A stretch of DNA of 64,000 bases, from contig JAMKCH010058030.1 in the NCBI GenBank assembly GCA_023653785.1, positions 16,952-80,951 of the forward strand, given 5' to 3'. The stretch comes from Ophioderma brevispina (lineage: Eukaryota; Echinodermata; Ophiuroidea; Amphilepidida; Ophiodermatidae). Position 1 is the first letter of the stretch. Each line of letters begins with the position of its first letter. The notes beneath the pieces are model-generated. The model ran no database searches and was not told where the DNA came from. It saw nothing but the letters and a program-made list of their open reading frames with translations. The translations under genes were made by a program, and so were the position numbers. Below are positions 32,767-45,084 of this stretch, one piece after another.

Positions 32767-35700
32767 TGGGATTACGCTATGTCAGGGGCACATGAGATCT
32801 TATTTGATGAAAAAAAAACAATGATTCTCGAGGTTTTAACATGTGCAAAAGGTGGCTGACACACAGATAAAATTTGAATCAAATCAAAAAATAATTAAAT
32901 AAGAACTGAGGGCGGCACAATTAGAGTTACAAAAATCACTCAGCAGACTGTGATTCCATCACATGGTCACACAGTGCTGCAACCACTTTAACATCTGGGA
33001 AAATGGACGGCCTTACTGAAAAAAATAATTTGGGGGGGGGGTGGGGTTAAGGAAACTTTTTATTAAGAGGGAGGGGCTGGGGCATTTCAAGATTGAACAC
33101 AGCAAAAGTTATGCAACCCACCCATTGCTAGATTGTTAAAAATACACAACCCCATTGGCTCAAGGAATTTACATAGCCCACCCCCCCCAAAAAAAAATTA
33201 AATTAAGACTGAGAGCCAGATCAGGCTCTACAAGGTGTGGTAAGGTGGGCATGGACGTAAGGTGTGTGCATGGATGAGGTGCAAACCATACATGGGGATG
33301 GAGCTTGATGGCAACCCAACAGGTGACAGAAGAAAATAAAACGATAAGTCCAAAAGCAATCTATCAGCTTTAGTGTAGGTAATGGTATGTGTATTATGGA
33401 TGGTATTTCAAAAGTTAACATTAACCACAAACTCAGTATTGGAATAAAACCACTTTGATATACCTCTGATCTTTTTTTTATTATACAAAACCATCATTGT
33501 GAGATCAAAAATACAAATCCCCCTATCATTTCCCAAGTCATCCTCGCCAAATTAATGAAAGGTCCATAATACTTAATAGTAGAAATCCATGGTGATTATG
33601 CAAACCCCAACAATTATGACACAACGTCGTATTTCATTAACTGAAGGCTGATGGACATGCATAATGTTGTCCAAAACAAGGCGGTGAAGGCATTAATCTA
33701 AGCAATTCGGTCAACAGCGACCACTTATTGACAGGCAACACAATTTTGTTTTATGGCAGCGCATATTCAATTAAGCTGCTAAAAGAGAGCGCGTGGCTCG
33801 TCAATCAGCTATTAAAAAAATCCACGCGAGGACGATCTTCACACGCTTTTCCGCAAAGTCTCTGGCGTTGTAAACCGCCCTGCTTCATGCTCGCTCGTGC
33901 ATGATTGTATGTAAAAACAATAACATCAGCATCTATTCAAGTTCCAATTATCTTTGAATTTTCTGATTTGGAGCATTCACAAAATTAGTGAAGAATGGTG
34001 CATTTGACTATTTAATATCATGTTCATCGGATTTAGATAAGTCGTCAGAATATTTATAATATTTTTTAGAAGATTGAGGCATGTAACCAAATCATGGTAT
34101 TGGTGATCATTCAAACTATAGTTGCCAGTATTGGGAGATAGCTGTGTGTTGTAGTTTTTGTTGAATGTCAGGGAACCCACTGGTGTTCAATGAGTCAGAG
34201 CCCGCAGGTATGGAAGTCTGCGGCGAATCCGCGTCCATGGCATGGGGCCCGAGGTGTCGAGGCCATGGGACCGAGTCCGAGTCCAACGAGAATGGAGTCA
34301 ATGGCTGAGTGAATCGGACTCGCCAAATTGGGTCCGGACGAGTCCTGCTGTTCTAAACTCCACATTGAAGTGCGTCATGTCAGCGTCAATCTGCAAACGA
34401 TGCGTCAAATCGGTCATACGGATTAGAAGAAACACTGGCGGAAATGTTCAAGACAAACAGACGTCATGTCACAAAGGAAATGTAAGACCGAAAACAAATG
34501 CAAGTGGGGCTGTCTACACAGGGCACCAGATCCGCATCACTGTATGTGGTACTTCCAAGAGCCAGATGTTTGTGAACGTGCGTGGGCTGTATGCACGATG
34601 CACATTTTCATGCATACAGCATGATTGGTGCGAAAAATCAAATCTTCGCATAAGTGCGTGCACGTCAGTGCGAAATGGAATCGCGCGTTATTAGGCGTAA
34701 AATGTGTGATGCAATAGAAACCGATAGAAGCGTGTTCTATCCGCACTCCATATATTTCGATCTCAAGTTTGAGGGTGATGTAAACTGTGCGCTTAGGTTG
34801 TGGCACCCAAAGAAACGCAAGCGCTGGCCTTTCATTGCAACACGCAGTGAATAAAGGCAGCAACAATCGAAATGACTAAAGGAATGCAGGGTCACGTCAT
34901 TACGTATAGCGTCAACCTCAATGAATCAAGGGACCGTGCAGAGTATACACTGTGGCTGTGCAGTGTGCAGTAAACCCGAACTCCTATGTATGGTAATACA
35001 CCCATGCAAGCCACGGCCCATTGATCCGCTGTGTAGATAAGCCCCAGGAAGTGATGGTGAGCATATAGGACATATTGGACAGTAACACATGTATCATGGG
35101 TTTATAGGTATTACTTTGAACTAGTAAGTAGACTATGGTACAATCACGACAATACAACATTTACGTATTAATCAAAATCAGCAGGGCATGCCAAGCCTGC
35201 CCAAGCCATGCTTCAAGTACAAATCGCAACTTACCCAGGCTCGGGATTCGGCAATGGGTGACGCGCTGGAATATACTTGGCCATCTCTGTAACAAAAAAT
35301 CCACTACGCTACTTATACTCTTCCCATGCAAAACAAACTACTGGTGGCTCTGCTGACGGACGAGATGAAGTGAAACCGGCACCAAATTTGTAACTAAAAT
35401 CCCTAAAATATTCCACAATTCACGTGCTTTTTTCTCAAAATTCTTAATCCAACATTCTTTGTTGGATGAGAAAGTTGCTCAAAATAACGTTTTCTAGTGC
35501 TATGCCAAAAGGTGGAGAGGTCTGTTTGGTAGATTAATGTAATTGATATGCCAAGTGAGTCAATTTTAAGCGGGGACATGTCGCCATTGTTCTAACGTAT
35601 ATTTTGAAACCTCTAAATCCCAACTCAGTAAAGCAAAAGACATTAATGAACCTGCACGCCTGGTCCAAAACTATATGCAGAAAGTGCAAGAATTGATCAA

Positions 35701-36958
35701 AACGTGGACTTACACCGTCTTTGACTTTAAAAGACAATTGTTGGTAATTTGGTCACTAAATCTGTTCAATCAATCTAAACATACATCACTTTGGCTTTAA
35801 GAGGCTGTCGCAATCAAAGAAGTCATGATCTCTTATTTATACTACATGCCCATACAATACACTGGATAGGTATGGTTCAAATCAACAAAGGTTAAAATCT
35901 ATGGAATGGCATCGATGCACACAGTGAGGCCATGCAAATCATGTTGGCCTAAATCCAAGCTGCATAAAAGTGGTATGATTTTTCTTGATAAAAAACAGCA
36001 ATCTATTCGCCTGGAATAGAATCCAAAAATAAAATTTATAATGGACAAGAACACGGTAATAATAAACTAAACTGCCTTGCAAGCTTCCCCTTATATAAAG
36101 TTGAAATGGTACTCCAACCTAACATCAGGCAGATCTATCTTTATTAAACATGTATATATAGAAAAAAAACCAAAGCAATAATATGCAAGTTGACTACTAA
36201 TATTTTGAGTTATAAAATGGTTTGAAAACGTTTAATAAAGCTTTATAGCTATAATGTATGATGTCTGAAGAAAGATGGCTTAAACACAAACTTTCTCTGA
36301 TTGGCTTTCAAGGAAATATTAAAATATCATCAACAACTCAAGCCCCCAAAAGCCATAAGAAAACCAATGTGACCAAAACCAAATGATGAAAAACTCAACT
36401 TTCACCGTACAGATAGGGTGGGGCTATAAGATTGGGAATTCCCACAAGTTGACTACCAAAAAGGACACCCTAGGTGTCCATATTGTATTACTATTTACTT
36501 TAAATTATAATTATCACTTGATTACGACCAACAAATTTCAATTTCACTCATACCAAAAACACTCAATTGAAACATTAAACAGTTCATACATGTGACTCAG
36601 CTGGGTAATTTAAACCGCATAAGTAGTAGACATTCATTACAAGGTTCGTCTCGTTATGGAATTCTTGGGAATCGCCTTGAGATGATCATATTAACTTCAA
36701 TTACCATTGTGTATCCAGGAAAACATATTACAATGCAAGCATTTTGATTATACAAAGAAGTATAAGATTTGAATAACCATATCACCTGTTCAAGTTAATA
36801 AATTGTAGTGTGTGTTTTGTTATTGTTTATATTATTATTTATATTTTTGTTGTCATCTCAGTTTTTATTTAATTCTACACCTAAACCTAACTTTCCCTAA
36901 TTATGAATCAGGTTTTAAAGGCTAATGACAATTTTGAGATTAAAGTTTACACTTGTCC
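32767..36958. other. Long non-coding interval; CpG-richer patch at 34190-34860
   Basis: G and C runs lie at 33011-33020 and 33180-33190. The 34190-34860 segment is richer in G+C and CpG than its surroundings and holds a 150-codon plus-strand frame (34242-34694) with no recognisable domain, and frames on the opposite strand. ATGCATACAGCATGA and TGTATGCACGATGCACAT near 34588-34625 form a weak inverted repeat. I cannot support a gene. Confidence 0.4.
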
Positions 36959-37260
36959 TTAAAGGCTGACCCAGAGATTTTTAAATATAATTTTTCTCTG
37001 TATTAATTAGAAATAGTCAATTAGAACTAAAGATAATCACCTTAAATGCTTAATTCCAAAGTTTGAGATGAATCACATTTTTCGTTTTCATAGAATAAAC
37101 ATTTATATATAGCGTAACAATGCCATAGGATACTGTTAAAAAAAATTATGGATCAGGAATTTTATAACAAAGTTGTGATTTTCTATATGAAGGACTTCGA
37201 TTTGAGCTTAGCTATTTCAGACAGTGATTAGTATATGGAAAAGCATTATGTATATGCAAA

Positions 37261-37987
37261 CAGGGCCATCCCTAGAGGGGGATGTGGGATGTGACACCCC
37301 CATTTACAGAATTCTGTTGGCAAAATGTTGAATTGTTGGTATTAAAGGGGCATTTCGTGATCCACAGCCTCGTCCCCCCGACTTACCTAAAAAATGTTCA
37401 GATTTTTATATCATCTGAACCGTTAGCCTTAGTAATCCACGCGTGCCCAATCTTACGTGCAAATTCTGTCTGTAAACTGACAGAAATTACAGCACAGTAA
37501 CCTATGGGACTGTGGGAAATGAGCAATTGCTCATAACACAAAAACTGCAAGATCGGGATCAGCTCAAATTTTGAGAATAAGCTTTTCTCAAGGATATCTA
37601 GTGATCAATGAATATGTAAAATAAGATGTAGGTGGAATATTGTAATGAAATAACATTTTGTTACTGGTATTACTTCCCATTGCTAATATATAACACAGTA
37701 TAACTATAATTGAAAAATTTTGTAATGAAATTGGTCTCTTCCCTCCCACCTTTTAGATTTTTGAACCGACAGTAATAAAACGGGTTGCCGGCCAAAATGT
37801 TAATTTTGCAGACATAATTTCAAAAATGTTCTGGCTCACTGCACTTGCCGGGTAAACTAATATTTATAGGGCAAGCGCAGTGAGCCGGACATTTTTTGTA
37901 ATTGTGTCAGCAAATGGACAGTTTTTTTGGCAACACAGATTTAACACTCCCCCCCCCCCCCATTAAAATGGTCTGGGAATGCCCCTG
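37261..37987. mobile_element. hAT-like element, 727 bp, near-exact 8-bp duplication
   Basis: The ends CAGGGCCATCCCTAGA and TCTGGGAATGCCCCTG are inverted with a few mismatches. The flanks TATGCAAA (37253-37260) and AATGCAAA (37988-37995) differ by one base, as expected for a hAT target duplication. An inner hairpin GGCTCACTGCACTTGCC against GGCAAGCGCAGTGAGCC lies at about 37832-37895. It contains the TTAA MITE at 37346. No transposase frame is seen. Confidence 0.87.
37346..37638 (+). mobile_element. AGGGGCATTTCGTGATCC MITE, right end lost
   Basis: TTAA at 37342-37345. The sequence tracks the 10318 copy (CCTCGTCCCCC, ATTTTTATATCATCTGAACC, CTTACGTGCAAATTC, CCTATGGGACTGTGGGAAA) and stops after GTAGGTGGAAT. 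The last few bases and the right TTAA are missing. Confidence 0.85.
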
Positions 37988-38063
37988 AATGCAAAATCAT
38001 GATCTCTTTTTAAAAATTGAGAGTTCCCTCCTCAGGAAATCTCTGAGTCGACCTTTAAATTAA

Positions 38064-38485
38064 AATACATCGGTCCTCCGACCGCTTGTGTCACCTGCCG
38101 TTGCGGTTTGTGAATGATAGGTCTCATGACCTTTGACATGTAACCTTTGACCTCATAAACAAATGAGCGATTGCATGTAAACTCCATAAACCAAGTTTGG
38201 TTCCAATTGATCTTCAACTTTTCAAATGACGTTACATTTGCAGCCTATTTTACAACTTGACCTCACATGACCTTTGACCTTGGTATGTGACATTTTACCT
38301 CATCAACAAATGGGGGATGTCATGTTGCACCTGTGACCCAAGTTTAGTTTAAATCCATCAAAGTATGTGGATATTACAAGCAAATGTTAACCCTTTTTCA
38401 CAACAACAGACGACATCAACAACAGACATCAACAGTGGACAAAGTGATCCCTTTGTGTCTTTCTGCCTTAAGGCAGGCGACGCAA
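38064..38485 (+). mobile_element. Half-site-rich repeat (TTGTGTCGCCTGCC family), copy B
   Basis: It has a 5' palindrome CGGTCCTCCGACCG, then TTGTGTCACCTGCC at 38086, and a 3' hairpin CTGCCTTAAGGCAGGCGACGCAA. One exact DR1 (TGACCTTTGACCT, 38268-38280) is preceded by a DR4 partner at 38258. Shorter than copy A by about one internal unit. It starts right after the TTAA of the preceding MITE. Confidence 0.85.
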
Positions 38486-38892
38486 TAAGCAGAAATAAAA
38501 CAAAAATATAAATTCAGCATTTATTTTTAACCCTTGGCACATGTTTACATACATATTTGAATGCATGAAAATTCTTGTATGACCTCAGAAGTAAAATACA
38601 GACCATATTAAAAAGGCAGACATGTTGGTGGACAAGCCAGATGCAATCCAGGACTACAATGCATTCACCTGTTGGTGGGATAGAACTGAGGTGAAAGTGG
38701 GTACTAATGCAATTTACCAGTGCCACCTAGTGGATTCTTCCACTAGCCACTTTGGTCTAGTGGACTGAGGAATCCACCAGATGCCTCCTTCGCACCCTTG
38801 AAAATTTGAGTTATACTGAGGTAACAGAGTACATAACAAGGCGAACTCATATTTATGTGATGCATAAAATATGTCCCCGCTGAATGTCGCGA

Positions 38893-39178
38893 TCACTTAC
38901 ACCCCTCCCCACCATCATGTACACCCCCTTAACACCATGTAACACTCACCCCCTCCCCAACCTCAACACAACACACCTCCCAACCTCCGGAACACCCCAC
39001 CCCCTCCCCACCAACCCTTCCCCAAAACAAACCCCCACCCCCTCCCCAACACCTCGCAATACCCACCCCCTCCCAACACACCCTATCTCCTCCCCAACAC
39101 CCTCGCATACCACCGCCCTCCCCCACCCCCTACATGCCACCCCCTCCCCCAACACCCCACCCCCTCCCCTTATGACAT
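38893..39178. repeat. C-rich imperfect tandem repeat
   Basis: Units such as AACACCCCACCCCCTCCCC repeat with variable length. Long open frames on both strands (Pro/Thr-rich on plus, Gly-rich on minus) come only from the composition. Present in copy 1 of the duplication and absent from copy 2. Confidence 0.88.
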
Positions 39179-39797
39179 AGTAGTCTCATGTGCGAAGGAA
39201 TTTTGCCTATCCGACGTACTGTTTCAGAGATACAGCAATTACCAATATTTAATTAGGCAAGATCAATTTGCATACCTAAGCCGCAATATATCACTACTTT
39301 TCAAATTGCCAAAAAATTGCCCCATGATCGGCTTATGAGTTTTGAGTATCCGTGTACCATTTCAAAAATATAAGCAATTACCTGAGTTTTGATATTAATT
39401 AGCTCATTTGCATACTCCATTTGCCTGAAATACGCCCAAAATCTCATCAGGGTCGTAACTCTTCATCCCACCTTCCTCCACCAAGTTACATCGTATACGC
39501 CTTACAGACTCAGAAACTTGTACACCGTGAGGCCTTGCAGGAACATTTTCCATAAATTATGCAAATTAGATCCCTACTTAGCATATTTTAACGCCCAAAA
39601 TCTAATCATGTGGAGAACTCTCAACACCACTTATTTCCACCACGTTACAACATGGTCAACCTTACGGAATTCAAGATAACTTGTATACAAGTGGGTTAAC
39701 TTTTTCTCACGGATCGAACAAACGGAGGAACGAACGGAAGAACGAACAGACGCTGCTCATTTCATATCCCCGTTCCGAACTCGTCGGCCGGGGACAA
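39179..39797 (+). repeat. Insertion-specific segment of duplication copy 1
   Basis: Together with the C-rich repeat this forms a block of about 950 bp (38846-39795) missing from copy 2, where the sequence passes straight from TATACTGAGGTACAGATACATAA to the MITE. It ends in CGTCGGCCGGGGACA, similar to the GGCGGGGGAC end of the 17.9-kb repeat, so it may be a member of that hairpin-ended group. Words CATTTGCATA and AATTACC recur two or three times inside. Confidence 0.55.
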
Positions 39798-39801
39798 TTA
39801 A

Positions 39802-40141
39802 AGGGGCCCCCTTTTCATGATCCACCCTCGTCGCCCCCGAGTTACCTCAAAGAAGTGAGATTTTTACAACATCATCTTAACTGTTGACCAAAGTATCGTA
39901 TGTTTGCCTAATCTTACTTGCCACTTGATCTACTCTGGAAAAATTCGTATTTTGTATTTTCTGTCCATAACGGACAGAAATTACAACACAGTGGCCTATG
40001 GGTTACACTAGCTACAGACATTTGCTCATAACCATCAAATGCCATCAGAAAATCAACTGACATTTTAGAATTAACCTTTTCTTCAAGTGATATCTGTGGA
40101 ACCATAAACCAAAATTCAGTGTAGGATCACAAAATTCACCT
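39802..40141 (+). mobile_element. AGGGGCATTTCGTGATCC-family MITE in duplication copy 1
   Basis: TTAA at 39798-39801 and 40142-40145. The left end is altered (AGGGGCCCCCTTTTCATGATCC) and the right is GGATCACAAAATTCACCT. The copy-2 counterpart is 45373-45699. Confidence 0.85.
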
Positions 40142-41019
40142 TTAAGTTTATAAAAGGAAGTGCTTTTACAAGGAACTTTCAGTCCAAAGGCTCTCGTCCA
40201 AAGAGTACTTTTGGACCAATAAAGTTTGTGTCTTAAACTTCTTCTATCCTAAGGTTTAATTGGCTATCAACTGCCTTTATTTGTATATGGTTTATGAGAT
40301 CAGTTCTTTCCAAAATGTTTGTTGATTTCTGATGTTACATGTTGATGTTATGAACGAATTGTAACTATCATGCAAAAAGACATATGCAAAATCGCACACA
40401 ACTAATATTCTTTTGCAAATGCAGAATCCTGGTAATATTTTAATGGAATGAAATATACGCCTTTCTGTCTCCCTCCTCGGAGATTGCAATAACTGCCTTA
40501 AATAATAATTAATGAATGAGTATTATAATATTACTTTAATTACACTCCAGCTAGACACCATATTGCACATTAGCCTGCCACAACAAATTAATAAAACATA
40601 ATGAATCCACCTTCACTCTGGATGATAGAGATAAATCAATTAATTGTTTATTATTTAATTGAGTAATATTAATATTATGCGTAAGCAGGCACAAATGTTT
40701 ATTAATAGTATGAGGTTAATGTTTATTGCTCTTAAGCATGGCAAAATTGCCGAGTGCCCAACAACCATATTAAATGCAAGTACGAATCCTAAAAATAATA
40801 TTTGAAATTGATTAAACAAGATTCAATCTTCCTTTGATAAAATGTGCACTAATATAAAAAAAATGGAAAGGATAGGGTCTACTTTGAGGAATCGTAATAA
40901 AGTCTTTGTAATACTCCATAGGCCCAGTGTTTTTAATTTTTTATTCTAAATTTTTATAACGTAAATCCGGGGGGGGGGGCTTGACCAAAATTGGGTACAG
41001 GGTGCATCAAACCACACAA

Positions 41020-41065
41020 AAAATAAAAAAAATAAAAAAAATAAAAAAAATAAAAAAAATATTAC
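41020..41065. repeat. (ATAAAAAA)n array
   Basis: About five tandem ATAAAAAA units, absent at the equivalent place in duplication copy 2. Confidence 0.85.
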
Positions 41066-42107
41066 CCATTTATATAGTAGTTGTTCAGAAATTTTGACCC
41101 CTTTCTATAGTTGGCGTTAACCTTGTTGCACTCATTTCATAGTACTCCCAATCCCGGCCCGTTTTTTTTCCAACAAAACACATTTTCCTTGTGATTTTCC
41201 TCCCCCAATCAGTAAAATTAACGACCCCTCATTATAGTAAGTTGTGAAAATGCGTGCTCATATCAGCCGGCACATAGTGCCTACCCTTTCTGGATGAACA
41301 ACAGTTTCGTGCTGGTAGGGGATTCCATATGTACGTCTGCAGAATACGAGAGAAATGATACTTAGACCAGACTGGATTTAACTTATCTGTGATTTCCTGC
41401 ACAAGGTTTAGCGATTCAAATAAAACAAAGGTGAGGGTCGACTGTATGAAGCTTTGAAAGTAGTCGTGTACGAGGACCAAGTGCGTGCTGGCAAACATAT
41501 GAGAATTATGTCCTCTAACTGCTTTGCAATAGCCAATGGCTGCTCGATATGCAGTGTACACATGCGGACAAAATATTTTTTTGAGTTCCCCCAACAGTTT
41601 TTATTTTGTGACCAAAATAACCACCCCCAACAGGTGTGGGGGTTTTTAGCATGCTTTCCCACATTATTGTCCCCCCTAAACGCTTTGTCTATTAGAACTC
41701 CTAAGCAAGTTATGGTCTAAATATGTCCCCAAACAATTTTGCATGGATGTCAACAATATGCTTGATTTGGGGTTACAATACTCAAACCTACATGTACTGT
41801 CAAGAGAACATTTTTGTGGATTTCCAAGAAATTTTTCTCTGATGCCCCCCATGAAAATGCTAGAGCTGAAGTTAAAACTACCCTTTTTTTCATGAAATTT
41901 CGCTTTTTTTGATACCTTAATACACACATTACGTGTGAATGATGTTGTTGATTCCTAACACAACGCACACAAATATCTGTGCTCACTCATTATGTTATCA
42001 TTGTTGCCTTTCATTAATGTCCACGTTTTCTGATCTGCAGATTTTTTGTGCAATAATTCTAATAAAAATTACATTCAGAAAGCGGTGGGTCTTTGTGAAT
42101 TCTAGGC

Positions 42108-42501
42108 CTCATACCGACCTTTGCCTTGATATTGAACCTTTGACCCTCTTCAACAAATGAGGGTTTGCATGTAATATCCATAAACAAAGTTTCAAATTGA
42201 ACTTGCAAATGTTTCATTCAGGTCAATTTTTACATTTTTAGCCTGTCTTACAAGGTGCACATAACCTTTGGCCTTGATATGTGTGACCTTTGACCTCACA
42301 ACAAATCAGGCTCCCACATTACAACCTAGGACTCAAGTTTGGTTTTAAATCTGTTGAAGACAGGCAAATTTCCAGTCCAGTGTTAAACCCTTTTTTCACA
42401 ATAAACAGACCTACAACAACATCAACAGACATCAACAGACTACAAACAACAAAAGGACAAGTGATCCCATGTGTCTTCCTGCCTAAAAGCAGGTGACACA
42501 A
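42108..42501 (+). mobile_element. Half-site-rich repeat (TTGTGTCGCCTGCC family), 5'-truncated copy
   Basis: It has no 5' TIR; GTGAATTCTAGGCCTCAT starts it. It has internal CAACAAATGAGGGTTTGCAT and CATTTTTAGCCTGTCTTACA, an exact DR1 at 42284-42296, and the 3' end CTGCCTAAAAGCAGGTGACACAA. It corresponds to the pair at 49340-50010 in copy 2, of which it has only one unit. Confidence 0.8.
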
Positions 42502-43252
42502 AGCATTAAAATGTTAATTAATTTAAAAAATTCTATTGAAGAAATGCTCCCACTCTAAAAAAAATAAACTTTCGTGTGCATAAGAATGTACCCACACAGT
42601 GAACATGTTGCTATTTGAAAGGTTCAGCTTCTTGAAGTTGCGATTATGCATTGATTAATGGGAGAATGTCTTATGATCCCTCTAAGTACATGAATCTTCA
42701 ATCTTGATGAGGCTCGGGCCTCGATAATACCCAGGTCCTCCAATTTTGCCCTCATTCCGGCATGTTCCAAATTACCCATATGGATCCAAGTACCGGAGTC
42801 CCCCGGCCAACCTTCCTGGGAGGCATAACGCCAACATGGACAAAATTGAGTCCAACTTCCGATAGAATCCCCTGTTCATGTTAATCATTGTTTTAAAGAG
42901 TTACTTAGCCTTAATACCCATAAAGACTGTTTTTGGACATTAACAGAAAGAGAGAAAGAAAACATATGAACACACACTTACTGGTTTGAATTGGCATGTT
43001 GTTTACTGACTACAGACTTATTGTATAATTTAACAACATGATCAAACAAAAGCTAAGTGACAATGGAACCAGCGCAGCCAAATTGGCTGTCTGCGCTGAC
43101 GTACCCGCAGTATTGACAAGTACCAGTTTCCAGGTTATTGTACTTTGGAACTGAACCCATCCTACATTTTAGTCAAATTGAGGGCTCACTGTGATAATGA
43201 AAGAAAGTTTTAACGAAAGCTGCTGGGTGATATATTTTATCGATCTTCTACA

Positions 43253-43940
43253 CATGTACTGTACAAAAATTCCGTGCAATTTACAGGAAAATACTGTAAA
43301 ATAGCTTTAAAAATTACAGTATTTTGGGCTGTAATTTGGAAATAATACAGGAAATACTGTAAATTTTATGTCCAATTTTTCCAGGCCTATATGACAAAAT
43401 AATAAAAGTGAAGACTTTTCTTCGAATTTAATGAGTAACAACATCATTATACACTACTATGAAGTTTTCAATTATACCATTAAGTTACTAAAATATACAG
43501 GGAAAACTACTGCAAATTTTACAGGAAAATCCTGGCAAGCAATTCCTGCCAATAAAACCCTGTAAAAAGATAGCTTAACAGGTTTTCTTCAAATTGACTG
43601 TATATTTTTACCAGTTGATGTAATACATTTTACAACAAACTGTAAATTTACAGTGTTGCAATGTAAAAATGTGGATATGCCTACTAAGTTAGGGCTGTTT
43701 GTCAGTGCTTCTTTTATTCTCACACATTCCACAATCTCTGTCTCCTGTATAACTCAAACCAAATATATATGTTTTTAAAAAATAACCATAGATACAACAT
43801 TAATTTTACAGTATACCTTAAATTTTACGGTAATATGGTTTTGCAGAATTGCTGCCAGGATTTTACTGGTAAACATTTCAGTATTTTTTTACAGTGTATG
43901 GTGTTGTATATTTTTTCTGATCTCAAGTCCAGAAAGCTTA
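43253..43940. mobile_element. Insertion rich in ACTGTAAA/TTTACAG, only in duplication copy 1
   Basis: Copy 2 passes from GATCTCTAGT to the TCAGGTCCAGAAG region at about 50770-50810 without this block. It begins near TACTGTACAAAAATTCC and ends near TTTTTTTACAGTGTATGG, which are roughly inverted, and holds many TACTGTAAAAT / ATTTTACAGG words on both strands. Probably a non-autonomous DNA element; exact ends uncertain. Confidence 0.6.
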
Positions 43941-44339
43941 CTGCAACTTTGCAAATTTGAGATGTCCGAAGGTCCACATGGGGTCTACATGTGTAAAAAA
44001 CCATGCAACAACCTAGTGTTGACCAAACCTGTTATTCCATTTCACTACTTCATATACTGATGTTATATCTCTGATGCAGCTTTACGCATTGTCTTTGCAC
44101 ATGCATGTTCAATGCCCGTACTTGTCATAACTAAAGCCTTGCCGTGTCACGCGCGAGCAAGGTGTGTGACCCACCAATCTAGCCCGATGTCACGGGGAGA
44201 ATAGTAAAGGTGTATTGCCTCAGTATTTTTAGGAACAAATTAGGAGTAAAATACCCTACTTTTTGGTAAAAGTGAAAACTTGTGGGGACCAGAAAGCATT
44301 CTAACGTCCTAAGTCAGCATCTCAGAAGGAACCTTGCCT

Positions 44340-44467
44340 TCCTCAGATGAAGAAGCAGATCTGATGTTGATTCACACATCTACTGACGTCACTCGGGAAT
44401 GGCTGTGGACGGGGTCGGTCCCTCCATCTAGTTGCCAAGAATATGGCATATAATGAACCGTCAAAAC

Positions 44468-44498
<31 letters not shown>

Positions 44499-44761
44499 GA
44501 GGGAGAGAATCATCAACCTATTTTCACTACAGCGCTACTCAACTCAAAGAGGTCAGGTACTTCAAGTACCTAGGGTCATGTTGCCCGAAAGCACACGAAA
44601 GACTTCCTGTCACACAAGGAAGTTGGAATGTCTGCAGTAACTACAACACTTATGTTGCGATCTGGTGTCTCAATTCAACCGAGCAGACCTTCTTCAGAGC
44701 CTGGGTAGAGAGTATTCTGTTAAATGGATCTGAGACATGGACCATGAAGAAGGGGTACAGA
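44340..44761 (+). mobile_element. LINE reverse-transcriptase C-terminal relic, duplication copy 1
   Basis: Plus-strand pieces read TKYLGS-like (GGTACTTCAAGTACCTAGGGTCATG) and STEQTFFRAWVESILLNGSETWTMKK, a block (quoted over 20 residues only in the sense of two joined motifs: TEQTFFRAWVES and GSETWT) that lies after the palm domain in RTE/CR1-type LINE proteins. Frames are broken by indels and an A30 run at 44467-44497. The homology stops at 44761. Confidence 0.7.
44467..44497. repeat. Poly-A run inside LINE relic
   Basis: About 30 A bases, missing from the matching place in copy 2 (near 51293). It may be a real expansion or a sequencing artefact. Confidence 0.8.
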
Positions 44762-45084
44762 TACGCACTTAAATTTGGTAACAAAATCAAAATTTAGAAT
44801 TAATTTTAACTGCTGCAGACGTACACTTCAATTAGCGGCTTGGCAAACACTACTAAAATGGTTGATACTCCACACGCGTCACGTCCCAAAGAGTTGCCAA
44901 GTTTGATTTTTCAAACTTGTTTTTTTGGGTGCTTTTTGTTTGATGTGTTTTATCGCCTGGAACTTCTTACGAATAGTGGAAAAACTATAATCAACTTGCA
45001 TTATCTGTCCTCCGTTATTTTTAGCTTTAATTTAACATAAAACATTGGGGGCTTTGCATGGACCGTTTACACTAAACACTGTTT
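44762..45084. other. Junction between the two duplication copies
   Basis: Unique sequence of about 320 bp that matches neither the left flank of copy 1 nor the right flank of copy 2. GGTACAGATAC occurs at both 44756 and 45354, a possible microhomology. Confidence 0.5.

Larger units (their letters stand above)
36963..38054 (-). mobile_element. AGGCTGACTCAGAGAT-family MITE, reverse, with nested insertions
   Basis: TTAA at 36959-36962 and 38055-38058. The left AGGCTGACCCAGAGATTT and the right AAATCTCTGAGTCGACCT are inverted. Matching interior phrases (AATTCCAAAGTTTGAGATGA, GCCATAGGATACTGT, CTATATGAAGGACTT) run to 37260. The element resumes at 37988 with GCAAAATCATGATCTC. The break is filled by the hAT-like element at 37261-37987. 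Confidence 0.88.
38545..44761 (+). repeat. Segmental duplication, copy 1
   Basis: It aligns in order with 45085-51556. Matching anchors include GAATGCATGAAAATTCTT (38560 and 45099), CCTTTGATAAAATG (40830 and 46378), CTGCAGAATACGAGAGAAATG (41336 and 46853), CCTTTGACC...ATGAGG/ATAAGAG blocks (42130 and 49375), ATGAATCTTCAATCTTGATG (42690 and 50218), and the LINE block from ATCTACTGACGTCACTCGGG (44380 and 51217). Copy 1 alone has 38846-39795, an ATAAAAAA array and 43253-43940; copy 2 alone has the extra 1.25-kb tandem unit. Many single-base indels separate the copies. Confidence 0.93.

Noticed and set aside
34242..34694. 150-codon plus-strand open frame, the longest in the window
   Set aside because: No domain, motif or biased composition is recognisable, overlapping frames of similar quality exist on the minus strand, and the patch is G+C-richer, which lengthens chance frames.
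38884..39180. Pro/Thr-rich and Gly-rich open frames on opposite strands
   Set aside because: Both are translations of a C-rich tandem repeat that is absent from the other duplication copy.
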